This document shows, piece after piece, positions 36,878-45,010 of a DNA stretch of 64,000 nt; the first letter of the stretch is position 1; the number at the start of each line of letters is the position of its first letter. The DNA comes from Bacteroides faecium (lineage in GTDB: Bacteria > Bacteroidota > Bacteroidia > Bacteroidales > Bacteroidaceae). Both the position numbers and the translations under genes were made by a program. The stretch lies in NCBI RefSeq assembly GCF_012113595.1, contig NZ_CP050831.1, forward strand, positions 992,001 to 1,056,000, read 5' to 3'. The notes below the pieces were generated by a model. That model worked only from the letters and a program-made list of their open reading frames with translations, had not been told where the DNA came from and made no database searches.

Positions 36878-38227
36878 TCACTTATTTTTTCCCGTTGTCA
36901 TCAGATTGATTATTTTATATAGCCAGTCTGTCAACGGGATAGGGCAGCTTAACAATCCATCATTCTCTTTAAGATTATTCATCGAGAAACGAATCCTAAA
37001 AGGAGGATTGAATTTATTAGTGTAAACAGAAAGACTTTTGCCACTGATACGCGTGTCCGACTTTACTTCTACAGGAACAACCATCGTAGGAAACTGCAAG
37101 ACAAAATCAACCTCCGCCCTATTCTCCGAACTCCAATAATAGGGCATTACATCATTATTGCCTGACACTAAAGATTGTAAAATGGCATTTTCAGTCAATG
37201 CACCCTTAAATTCAGTATAACTATAATTTCCAGAAAGAATAACTTCAGGAGAAAGTTTCGCCAAACGACGTAACAACCCACAATCACAGGCATACACCTT
37301 AAACGCAGACAAATCTTGATAGGCACTCAAAGGAAGTCCCGGCTTTGACACATTAAAAATACGGTAAATCAGTCCGGCTTCTTCCAACCAAAGCAAAGCA
37401 TCTTCGTATTCACGGGCACGAGCGCCCGTTTTAACAATACGGTAAATAAATTTCCTATTTTCTTTAGCTAGTTGGGAAGGTAAAGAACTCCACAAACTAT
37501 CAATGCGTGGTATATCTACAGGAGAAGCATATTTAGAGAAATCCAGTGTATATAAATCCAAAATATTCTGTAATGTATCCTCCACCGTTTGCATTCCTTT
37601 ATTTTCCAACAATGCAGTAACTGCTTCCGGCATACCACCACAGATAAGATATCTTTTATATTCCAGCTCCAGTTTATTGAGAATGATTTCCGGCAAAGCC
37701 TCCAAAGAGCTTAAAGTATCCACATATTGATAAGTACGTTCGTCAGAGGCCAACAGAAATTCTTTAAAAGTGACAGGAAACATTTTTAGAATCTGTACTT
37801 TACCCACAGGTACGGACATCTTCTTTCTACGAATGGCGACTCCCAGCAATGAACCGGCAGCAATCACATGATACTGTGGAGCATCTTCACAAAAATACTT
37901 CAAACTATTCAACGCTCCTTCACACATTTGAATCTCATCAAAGATAATAAGTGTCTTTCCCGGTTCAATGGGCACTTCTGTGAAAAGCATCAATTCTTTC
38001 AGAATCCGGTTTATGTCCTTGGTCTTCTCAAAAATACTGTTGAGTTCCTCTGTTTTATCAAAATTAAACTCAGCTACATATTCGAAACACTCCTTTCCAA
38101 ATTCTGACATGATCCATGTTTTCCCAGTTTGGCGCGCACCTTTCAGAAGAATAGGTTTACGGTTTTCGCTATCCTTCCATTGCTTCAAACGCTCAATAAT
38201 ATCTCTACAAATTTTCATATTTTCCAT
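36878..38227 (-). CDS. AAA ATPase with DUF4143 domain
   Basis: About 449 residues, of the AAA_14-DUF4143 family common in Bacteroides. The N-terminal ATPase has Walker A GARQTGKTW (about 30-38), Walker B LIIFDEIQ and a sensor region IAAGSLLG. The C-terminal DUF4143 domain includes a nuclease-like or DNA-binding fold with RAEVDFVLQF and VPVEVKSD, resembling a PD-(D/E)XK core. The biological role is unknown. An in-frame ATG at 38269 would translate part of a perfect palindrome, so the start at 38227 (MENMKICRD) or 38218 is preferred. A palindrome sits immediately upstream of this start. Confidence 0.85.
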   Translation of the reverse strand: MENMKICRDIIERLKQWKDSENRKPILLKGARQTGKTWIMSEFGKECFEYVAEFNFDKTEELNSIFEKTKDINRILKELMLFTEVPIEPGKTLIIFDEIQMCEGALNSLKYFCEDAPQYHVIAAGSLLGVAIRRKKMSVPVGKVQILKMFPVTFKEFLLASDERTYQYVDTLSSLEALPEIILNKLELEYKRYLICGGMPEAVTALLENKGMQTVEDTLQNILDLYTLDFSKYASPVDIPRIDSLWSSLPSQLAKENRKFIYRIVKTGARAREYEDALLWLEEAGLIYRIFNVSKPGLPLSAYQDLSAFKVYACDCGLLRRLAKLSPEVILSGNYSYTEFKGALTENAILQSLVSGNNDVMPYYWSSENRAEVDFVLQFPTMVVPVEVKSDTRISGKSLSVYTNKFNPPFRIRFSMNNLKENDGLLSCPIPLTDWLYKIINLMTTGKNK

Positions 38228-38234
38228 ATTTATA

Positions 38235-38268
38235 TGCGGAAAATGTGTAATTCTCCACATTTTCCGCA
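38235..38268. repeat. Perfect 13-bp palindrome with TGCGGA ends, upstream of the ATPase
   Basis: TGCGGAAAATGTG and CACATTTTCCGCA are exact reverse complements separated by 8 nt. It lies 7 nt upstream of the chosen ATPase start codon, so in RNA it would form a hairpin beside the ribosome-binding region; in DNA it could be an operator. The TGCGGA(G/A)AA core recurs around the Fic gene. Confidence 0.8.
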
Positions 38269-38369
38269 CGTAATAATGGCAAATATAGTATTTTATTTAA
38301 ATCATTTCTCTATTTCCAAGCTATTTATTTGCACTTCTGTGCAAATAAATAACCCACTAAAAAGAAATC

Positions 38370-39938
38370 TTATTTCACCTCAACAGCCGTCAATACATTA
38401 ACTCCATATTTTCCATCTTTGGATACCGCCCAAACCGTATCACCATTCGCACAACGGATAGCATAACGGAAGTTATACTTCAACCTTTCCGAGCCATCCG
38501 GTATCCACAGCCCCAGTTTATACTTCCCGGCGGGAACCGACTCCGGCAATTGAAGAGATAAATCAACAGAATGTGTCAACGGCGTATAAGTCGTATCTCC
38601 CGGCTGGAACGGCTGCCAGTCCAACGGATTAGCTTCGGTCGGGAATTCCGTAACTTCCCCTTTATCGTCAATCAGCACAAAGTAAACCGGATGCTCTCCA
38701 AACACAGTGGCAAAACCTCTGTTTACCAAGTTCAGTTGCAACAGGTTTTCTTTTCCGGTTTGCAACTCGCTTGGTAATTGCAGAGATTGCAATTCGATAC
38801 GGTAACCCAAATGGTCACGTATATAATCGAACATATTACGCTTCACTTTCGTTCCGTCCTGTTTTTGGAAATAACTGTCGGATACAGGCATATGATGCTG
38901 ACGGAGAGAATCTTCCGTTATCATTGTTTTCTTCCATACTATCATGGAATATTCGGGCGGGTTATTCTCGTCAAATCTGTTATTGGGATGCTGCTCCTTA
39001 TAATTATGGATAATGCTCAAGGAAGTATAATGCTGAAGGAACAAGCGTCTTGCCGCTTGCAGACCGTCAATAATCCATCCGGCAGAAGGGCTGTCGGGGT
39101 CGGCACCTACGCTCCAAAATCCCCAGGGCAATTCTCCGTCTACTACGAGATAAGGCGATTCCTTCACAATCTGGTCAAACTTGGCTGTTCCTTCGTGCAT
39201 ATCGGCATCCCATCTGTCGGGACGTATCACTATAAAATCATCATGGAACGAAAGTCTTTTATACAGTTCCGGTTTGTCTTTCAGCAGATTCTTAAACTCA
39301 GGCAGTCTCACTTGCACATTTCTCTCTTCGGGAACGACTGAAAGCAATTTCTCCAATACCGCAGCTTTTGTCTCTTCGGAGTTCTCCAAGCCTTGAATAG
39401 AACTATGCCACTCTCCCCATGCGCCAATCATTCCGGCTTGCATTACCAGAATCAAGTCTTTATTCTTCTCCAGAAAAGGTTTCAACTGGTCCAGATGCTC
39501 CAATATCTGTTCTCCGGTAGGCCCTGTGGCAGCTCTTCCCATAAAATCTCTTTCGTAGGCAAAACGCAATACGGCTTTCTTTCCCTGCTTCTGCAATTCA
39601 TCAAAGTACGTCTGCATGGTTTGAAAATTCTCTTCGGACAGCTTCTCACCTATCAGATAGGTAAGATAGAAATAACTTTGGGAAAGCGAAACACTGTCCG
39701 CCACGTACTTTTCCGACAGTTCCACCAACTCTTTCGTAGGAGTGTCTTTCTCATACAGCACATCTACCGCCGTTTCCAGGCGGAATCCTCTTCCGGGGTT
39801 ATAGAGCCCGTTCTCACCGTGCAAGTCATCCACACAGATTCCGCGAAACTCAACAGTTCGCTGGGAGTCAGCACAACCGCTTGCCGCCAAGGCAAACAAG
39901 GCAGCCATCACACTGCCATACATCCAATTCTTCTTCAT
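38370..39938 (-). CDS. DUF4832/DUF4874 lipoprotein, probable carbohydrate-active
   Basis: About 522 residues with a lipoprotein signal (lipobox AASGC, Cys22) when started at 39938; an ATG at 39977 would only add an unsuitable N-terminal extension. The opening NGLYNPGRGFRLETAV is typical of the DUF4874 N-terminal domain, and the central region (MQAGMIGAWGEWHSS) looks like a TIM-barrel active-site loop. The C-terminal beta domain (about 400-520) corresponds to DUF4832. Related proteins are found near glycan-degrading genes, but I know of no biochemical function. It is divergently arranged from a DUF2264 gene. Confidence 0.8.
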   Translation of the reverse strand: MKKNWMYGSVMAALFALAASGCADSQRTVEFRGICVDDLHGENGLYNPGRGFRLETAVDVLYEKDTPTKELVELSEKYVADSVSLSQSYFYLTYLIGEKLSEENFQTMQTYFDELQKQGKKAVLRFAYERDFMGRAATGPTGEQILEHLDQLKPFLEKNKDLILVMQAGMIGAWGEWHSSIQGLENSEETKAAVLEKLLSVVPEERNVQVRLPEFKNLLKDKPELYKRLSFHDDFIVIRPDRWDADMHEGTAKFDQIVKESPYLVVDGELPWGFWSVGADPDSPSAGWIIDGLQAARRLFLQHYTSLSIIHNYKEQHPNNRFDENNPPEYSMIVWKKTMITEDSLRQHHMPVSDSYFQKQDGTKVKRNMFDYIRDHLGYRIELQSLQLPSELQTGKENLLQLNLVNRGFATVFGEHPVYFVLIDDKGEVTEFPTEANPLDWQPFQPGDTTYTPLTHSVDLSLQLPESVPAGKYKLGLWIPDGSERLKYNFRYAIRCANGDTVWAVSKDGKYGVNVLTAVEVK

Positions 39939-40067
39939 AGTAATATTTTGTTTGCCGGCAAATATATAACAAATCAAGATACGACACCCCGTCGGAAGTC
40001 ATTTCGCACAGTAAAGTATCAGTTTGAGATAAAAAATGCAAAAGTATTGGTTAATGCTAAGATTGTA

Positions 40068-40099
40068 TTTGTCCCGCCAACGGAATAGCCCTACCTTTG
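40068..40099 (+). promoter_or_regulatory. Promoter of the DUF2264 gene
   Basis: TTTG (40068-40071) and TACCTTTG (40092-40099) are exactly 20 nt apart, an excellent match to the Bacteroides promoter, 20 nt before the start codon. Confidence 0.8.
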
Positions 40100-40119
40100 C
40101 CATATAAATAGAATGATAC

Positions 40120-41367
40120 ATGAAAAGACAAAATTGGTTATTACTACTCATGCTCCTGTTGATTCCGGCAGAAAGCATTCTGGCTAAAAAGAAAACTGAA
40201 AAGAATGACAGGGAAATCTGGTGCGAAGTAATGTACCGAATGGCCGCTCCCGTACTTAGCAATATGAGTGAGGGCTTGCTGAAACAAAATATGCTCGTCG
40301 AATTGAGCCCGACCTGGGACGGACGCAATAAAGACGTGACTTATATGGAATGTTTCGGACGATTAATGGCAGGACTGGCTCCCTGGCTGTCATTAGCGGA
40401 CGATGACACGTCGGAAGGAATCCAGCGCAAGCAACTCCGCGAATGGGCATTGAAAAGTTACGCCAATGCAGTGGACCCTCAAAATCCGGATTACCTGTTG
40501 TGGCGTCAGGAAGGACAGACATTGGTAGATGCCGCTTATATTGCGGAAAGTTTCCTGAGAGGTTACGATGCCTTGTGGATGCCTTTGGACAGCCTGACCA
40601 AGCAACGTTATATTACAGAATTCACACTACTCAGACGAGTAGACCCTTCCTATAGCAACTGGTTATTGTTCAGCGCTACCGTCGAATCGTTTCTTCGAAA
40701 GGCGGGAGCGCCCAGCGACACCTATCGTATCAGTTCCTCTTTGCGCAAAATAGAAGAATGGTACGTAGGTGACGGCTGGTATTCGGACGGTCCCCACTTC
40801 GCTTTCGACTATTACAATAGCTTCGTGATACACCCTATGTACATAGAAGCACTGGAAATCATCACCGAAGCAGGCAAACATAAAAAGATATGGAACATGC
40901 CCGGCTGCGACTACCACAAGGCGATAGCACGTGCGCAACGATTCGGAATGATTCTCGAACGTCTCATTTCCCCCGAAGGCACACTGCCGGTTGTCGGCCG
41001 CTCCATCACTTACCGCACAGGTTCTTTGCAGACATTAGCCCTGCTCGCCTGGCGCAACTGGCTTCCCGAAGAATTATCAAACGGGCAGGTACGTGCCGGC
41101 ATGACGGCTGTCATCAAACGAATGTTTGGCAACAATCGCAATTTCAACGAGAAAGATTTCCTCACGCTAGGCTTCAACGGTTCACAACCCGGCATCTCGG
41201 ATTATTATACCAATAATGGAAGCCTATATATGGCATCACTTGCTTTCCTGCCGTTAGGTCTTCCCGCAGACGATCCCTTTTGGACAGATGCTTCACAACC
41301 CTGGACTTCCAAGAAAGCGTGGGATGGAGACGATTTTCCGAGAGATCATTCTTATCAGGAAGAGTAA
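40120..41367 (+). CDS. DUF2264 protein, candidate glycoside hydrolase
   Basis: A 415-residue protein with a signal peptide (about 1-22). It matches the DUF2264 family, an (alpha/alpha)6-barrel-type protein, with CFGRLMAGLAPWLSL, WYVGDGWYSDGPHFAFDYYNS and the GRSITYRTG block. Some DUF2264 proteins have, as I recall, been placed in a recently defined glycoside hydrolase family (GH154, glucuronidase activity); this should be checked. Length is normal. Together with the following phosphodiesterase and fucosidase remnant it forms a cluster of exported enzymes without a SusC/SusD pair. Confidence 0.85.
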   Translation: MKRQNWLLLLMLLLIPAESILAKKKTEKNDREIWCEVMYRMAAPVLSNMSEGLLKQNMLVELSPTWDGRNKDVTYMECFGRLMAGLAPWLSLADDDTSEGIQRKQLREWALKSYANAVDPQNPDYLLWRQEGQTLVDAAYIAESFLRGYDALWMPLDSLTKQRYITEFTLLRRVDPSYSNWLLFSATVESFLRKAGAPSDTYRISSSLRKIEEWYVGDGWYSDGPHFAFDYYNSFVIHPMYIEALEIITEAGKHKKIWNMPGCDYHKAIARAQRFGMILERLISPEGTLPVVGRSITYRTGSLQTLALLAWRNWLPEELSNGQVRAGMTAVIKRMFGNNRNFNEKDFLTLGFNGSQPGISDYYTNNGSLYMASLAFLPLGLPADDPFWTDASQPWTSKKAWDGDDFPRDHSYQEE

Positions 41368-41384
41368 GGAATAATCAATACTAA

Positions 41385-41417
41385 ATAATAGTTTCCAGCC
41401 GCACTGGAAACTATTAT
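41385..41417 (+). terminator. Perfect 14-bp hairpin after the DUF2264 gene
   Basis: ATAATAGTTTCCAG pairs exactly with CTGGAAACTATTAT around a 5-nt loop. No T-run follows, so it may stabilise the mRNA end instead of terminating. The loop-proximal sequence CGCACTGGAAA recurs 19 nt downstream. Confidence 0.6.
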
Positions 41418-41522
41418 CCATTCGCACTGGAAAGAAGAATATCTGTATGCGGAGCCAACTCTTGACTTTTCCTTTTTATTTCGTATCTCTGAAAAAAAGT
41501 ATTAATATCTGCTAATATTATA

Positions 41523-41554
41523 TTTGCCTCTCCTTCAAAATAGGCTTACCTTTG
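41523..41554 (+). promoter_or_regulatory. Promoter of the phosphodiesterase gene
   Basis: TTTG (41523-41526) and TACCTTTG (41547-41554) are separated by 20 nt. The start codon is 66 nt downstream. Confidence 0.8.
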
Positions 41555-41620
41555 CTTGTCGTTAGTTATGACCTCTCATTAAACAACGAATAAAACATTA
41601 ACCATATAAATAAAAATATC

Positions 41621-42538
41621 ATGAATAGACAGACTCTCTTAACACTACTTACTACATTTGCTTTACTCTTCAGTCTCAGCTTCTCCTGCAATGCCAAAGG
41701 AAAAGACAAAGCCAAACACGTTGTTTTTATCGGATTGGATGGCTGGGGTGCATATAGCCTACCCAAAGCAGACATGCCCAATGTCAAAAAACTAATGGAA
41801 GACGGCTCCTACACATTAAAGAAACGCTCGGCACTTCCTTCTTCCAGCGCCATCAACTGGGCATCCATGTTTATGGGAGCCGGACCGGAACTCCACGGAT
41901 ACACCGAATGGGGATCTAAAACCCCGGAACTTCCGTCACGTGTATTGAACAAGAACGGAATCTTCCCTACTGTCTTCCAATTGCTGCGCGACGCCCGCCC
42001 GGAAGCGGAAATCGGCTGTCTCTATGAATGGGAAGGAATCAAATACTTAGTGGATACCCTTTCTATGAGTTATCATTATCATGTTGCCGATTGCAACAAG
42101 ACTCCCAAAGAATTAGGCAATATGGCATCCGCCTATATAAAGGAGAAACATCCGGCTCTCGTTGCCATCTGCTACGACGGTCCCGACCATACCGGACACA
42201 CTGAAGGACATGACACTCCCGCCTATTATGAGAAACTCAAAGAGTTGGATACCTATGTCGGACAAATTGTCCAAGCTGTAAAAGACGCTGGAATCCTTGA
42301 TGATACTATTTTTATATTAACTTCCGACCACGGCGGCATTGACAAAGGTCATGGCGGCAAAACCATGCAGGAAATGGAAACTGCTTTCATCATTTCCGGC
42401 AAGAATATCAAAAAAGGACTTCGTTTTGATGACGTGAGTATGATGCAATATGACGTAGCTTCTACCATAGCATCTATTTTCAACCTTGAGCAACCACAAG
42501 TCTGGATAGGCAGACCGATGAAGATGGTTTTCAAATAG
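41621..42538 (+). CDS. Alkaline-phosphatase-superfamily phosphodiesterase lipoprotein
   Basis: A 305-residue protein with a lipoprotein-like signal (LSFSC, Cys23). The alkaline phosphatase-like metal sites are recognisable: GLDGWG (Asp40), the nucleophile region PSSSAINWASM (a Ser where relatives often have Thr), DGPDHTGHTEGH and SDHGGIDKGHGG. This layout is that of nucleotide pyrophosphatase or type I phosphodiesterase enzymes, which use two zinc ions to cleave phosphodiesters. The compact size suggests a minimal catalytic domain. Substrate unknown. A strong terminator follows. Confidence 0.9.
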   Translation: MNRQTLLTLLTTFALLFSLSFSCNAKGKDKAKHVVFIGLDGWGAYSLPKADMPNVKKLMEDGSYTLKKRSALPSSSAINWASMFMGAGPELHGYTEWGSKTPELPSRVLNKNGIFPTVFQLLRDARPEAEIGCLYEWEGIKYLVDTLSMSYHYHVADCNKTPKELGNMASAYIKEKHPALVAICYDGPDHTGHTEGHDTPAYYEKLKELDTYVGQIVQAVKDAGILDDTIFILTSDHGGIDKGHGGKTMQEMETAFIISGKNIKKGLRFDDVSMMQYDVASTIASIFNLEQPQVWIGRPMKMVFK

Positions 42539-42566
42539 TCACTTTAAGATTATATACTGGAAAGGG

Positions 42567-42607
42567 AAAAGGAGAAGTTGGAAACCAAACTGACTTCTCC
42601 TTTTATT
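42567..42607 (+). terminator. Intrinsic terminator after the phosphodiesterase gene
   Basis: A 12-bp stem AAAAGGAGAAGT/ACTTCTCCTTTT encloses a smaller TTGG/CCAA hairpin and is followed by a T-rich tract. It separates this gene from the fucosidase remnant. Confidence 0.85.
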
Positions 42608-42628
42608 ATTTTGCTCCTCAAACATCCT

Positions 42629-42636
42629 TAACTTTG
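42629..42636 (+). promoter_or_regulatory. -7 box of the GH29 pseudogene
   Basis: TAACTTTG fits the -7 box. A TTTG at 42610-42613 is only 15 nt away, so the promoter may be weak. Confidence 0.4.
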
Positions 42637-42685
42637 CCTCATTATTCAATTATGAATAAGCCTGAACGTATTCAGACACCCGCAA

Positions 42686-43861
42686 ATGAAGAAACAAGCC
42701 GTTCTCTTTTGGAGCATCATACTATGTAATTTTATACTTCTTCACGCTCAAACGGATGAAGTCGCTTCTGCCCAGCATCTCATCCTGGGGCAGAATGCTT
42801 CAGGAGTAACGGTTACTCAAACAAGAAGAAATACCCATCCGGACGCCCAATGGTTCCCCGAAGCAGGATTCGGACTGTTCGTTCATGGGGGTATATCAGC
42901 CGTTCATGGGGGCATTGATTTGTCATGGGGAATGTACGCAAACAAATCGTGGGAAGACGGGACTATCACCCCAAAAGAATACTGGGCACTGGCAGACACA
43001 TGGAATCCCAACCGATTTAAACCGCGCCAATGGGTAAAAGCCGCAAAGAAAGCGGGATTCAGATATATTGTGCTGACTGCCAAACACCATGACGGCTATG
43101 CCATGTGGCCGAGCAACTATGGAAATTTTGGCGTAAAGCAGAAGATGAACGGAAGAGACTTGGTTGGAGAATTTGTCGAGGCTTGTCACGAGAACCAACT
43201 AAAAGTGGGATTGTATTTCTCTCCGCCCGACTGGTATTATGACGCAGACTATATAAATTGGGATTATTCAGAGAAATCTATACTGAATGTTTATCATCAA
43301 CCGATTCAGCAATTGCCACACAAATCCGCAAGCCATGAGGAAAATCGTAAGAAAATGGTAGCCAACCAAGTACGGGAATTGCTCACCAACTACGGAAGAA
43401 TCGACCTGATGTGGTTCGACGGTGGACATGGTGAAATATCCAACGATGAAATACGGCGCCTGCAACCAGGCATTATTATCAACCGCCGCAATGGAGAACC
43501 GGGAGATTACGGTGATTCGGAAGGGGTTTTGCCAACCAAACGTTTTGAGGGATGGTTTGAAACCAATGACCCGTGCTGGCCCAGCCGCTGATGGGGCTAC
43601 TCCAATAGCGACCAGATGAATACAGGAAATGATGTAATCGAAAAACTAGTGATTTTACGTGCCTGGGGTGGAAACTTCCTGGCAAATGTGGGTCCAAAGG
43701 CTGACGGTTCCATGCCCGAAGAAGCTATTCAGGCATGGAAGGAGATTGAAAAATGGATGCAACATTCCGGTGAATCTGTTTATCAAACCACAGAGGGAAC
43801 TTTCCCGGAGAAAGCCAATCAACCGGTCACCATGAATTGTGCTAAAGAAAAATTGATATAA
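42686..43861 (+). pseudogene. GH29 alpha-L-fucosidase, interrupted and truncated
   Basis: The reading frame has a signal peptide and a normal GH29 catalytic start (PDAQWFPEAGFGLFVHGG, KYI-like LTAKHHDGYAMWPS, nucleophile block DLMWFDGGHGE). It is stopped by an in-frame TGA at 43589-43591, between CWPSR and WGYSNSD. The same frame continues past the stop with correct GH29 sequence (NVGPKADGSMPEEAIQAW) to 43861, showing a single nonsense change rather than a frameshift. The gene then ends abruptly, near FPEKANQPVT, where the C-terminal beta-sandwich should begin. Family members release alpha-L-fucose. Two defects together make a functional enzyme unlikely. Confidence 0.88.
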
Positions 43862-43888
43862 AGGGCTGTTTCGTAATAGCTATATTAC

Positions 43889-44818
43889 TTATAAGCTCTC
43901 TATATCCTTTTCTGATAATCCAGTACTTTGCATGATAATCTCGACAGGAACTCCCAGCTTTTTCATGTTACTGGCAACTTCCATGCGACCTTCTGCAAGT
44001 CCTTCAGCACGACCTTCCATGCGTCCTTCCATGCGTCCTTCCATACGTCCTTCCATACGTCCTTCCAATTTCGCCCCATCCAACACATCATTCTGTATCA
44101 TGATAGCGCTCAAATGTTCATCATAAGCCTGCCGCTCCGCTTTGGACATATTATAATACACCAATTTCTCACGGGCTTCTTTCAACCCCGGAGCTTCTGT
44201 ATCAGGACGGATGCAGCCTGTTTTCAGATACTCCACCCATTCTTCCAAAGGAGTGACCGCCACCTTATTAAATTCATTTACCCGAACCAGGAAGTACTCG
44301 GGAAAGATTTCGGCAGGAAGCTTATGCACCAATGCGTCTTTCTCCTTGGTAGTCACTTCAAGACGGTCATTCGTATGTACTCCGACGAAGTTGTTCTGAC
44401 CGTGGTATAAGTAGTCATCCCCTTTGCCGATATCGAAGTATAAGATACTGATTGAATAAATTTTCTTCACCTCATAATAACGTTCACCAAGAGAGATATG
44501 CTCCGTGATGGCTTTCGCCACTCCATAGAGAATACGCTCCAGATAGTACAGTTCACGAGTGTTCTGAACCTCAATGATGATTATCTCATCCTTATCATTT
44601 TTGGCTTTGATATCTACACGATTAAACTTATCATCGGCTGTCTGCTGATTACTTTCACTTTCCAGTATCTCGATAATTTTCACCTCTTCCCCAAGAAATA
44701 CCGTGAGAAAACCTTCCAACACACCGAAATTAGCTTTTTGACGAAGCAGTCTCTTGATTGCCCAGTCGAAACGAATATATCTGTCCGCTTGTTCCATACT
44801 ACTTCCTTTTTCTTCCAT
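43889..44818 (-). CDS. PD-(D/E)XK nuclease family transposase (Rpn-like)
   Basis: A 309-residue protein of the PDDEXK_2 / Rpn-like group, often annotated as a transposase. The nuclease core reads FNRVDIKAKNDKDEIIIIEVQN (about 75-96), giving the Asp and E-x-Q/K residues. Residues about 245-275 are repeats of the four-residue unit EGRM with variants, encoded by a 12-bp DNA repeat, and a helical C-terminal end follows. Rpn proteins promote RecA-independent recombination in E. coli. It lies tail to tail with the truncated fucosidase, 27 nt away, so its arrival may have removed the fucosidase 3' end. An alternative start exists at 44797. Confidence 0.88.
   Translation of the reverse strand: MEEKGSSMEQADRYIRFDWAIKRLLRQKANFGVLEGFLTVFLGEEVKIIEILESESNQQTADDKFNRVDIKAKNDKDEIIIIEVQNTRELYYLERILYGVAKAITEHISLGERYYEVKKIYSISILYFDIGKGDDYLYHGQNNFVGVHTNDRLEVTTKEKDALVHKLPAEIFPEYFLVRVNEFNKVAVTPLEEWVEYLKTGCIRPDTEAPGLKEAREKLVYYNMSKAERQAYDEHLSAIMIQNDVLDGAKLEGRMEGRMEGRMEGRMEGRAEGLAEGRMEVASNMKKLGVPVEIIMQSTGLSEKDIESL
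44009..44067 (-). repeat. 12-bp tandem repeat in the nuclease gene
   Basis: About five units of 12 bp with the core GTCCTTCCATGC (plus strand) encode the repeated EGRM residues. Units differ only at one or two bases (GCG or ACG before TCC), which suggests recent expansion by slippage while keeping the frame. Confidence 0.9.
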
Positions 44819-44871
44819 TACTATTTGGTTTTAGCACAAAATTAAGAAAATAAATCTTTCAATGTTTGTTT

Positions 44872-44897
44872 TAGGATAAATAATTAGGATAAATAAC
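44872..44897. repeat. Two tandem copies of a 13-bp sequence
   Basis: TTAGGATAAATAA occurs twice head to tail, about 55 nt upstream of the nuclease gene. It may be part of its control region; nothing further can be said. Confidence 0.7.
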
Positions 44898-45010
44898 TAT
44901 GTAGGGATGAATTAGTTTAAACCGATACGAGGGTGAACTAAACTGTGCAGTCCTGAATCATCCGATAGCGGAATACTGTGTAACTTACCTCTTTCTTAAT
45001 CAATAAAGTA

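Noticed and set aside
43589..43591. TGA read as selenocysteine in the fucosidase
   Set aside because: No SECIS-like hairpin follows directly, GH29 does not use a selenocysteine, and the gene has a second defect at its 3' end.
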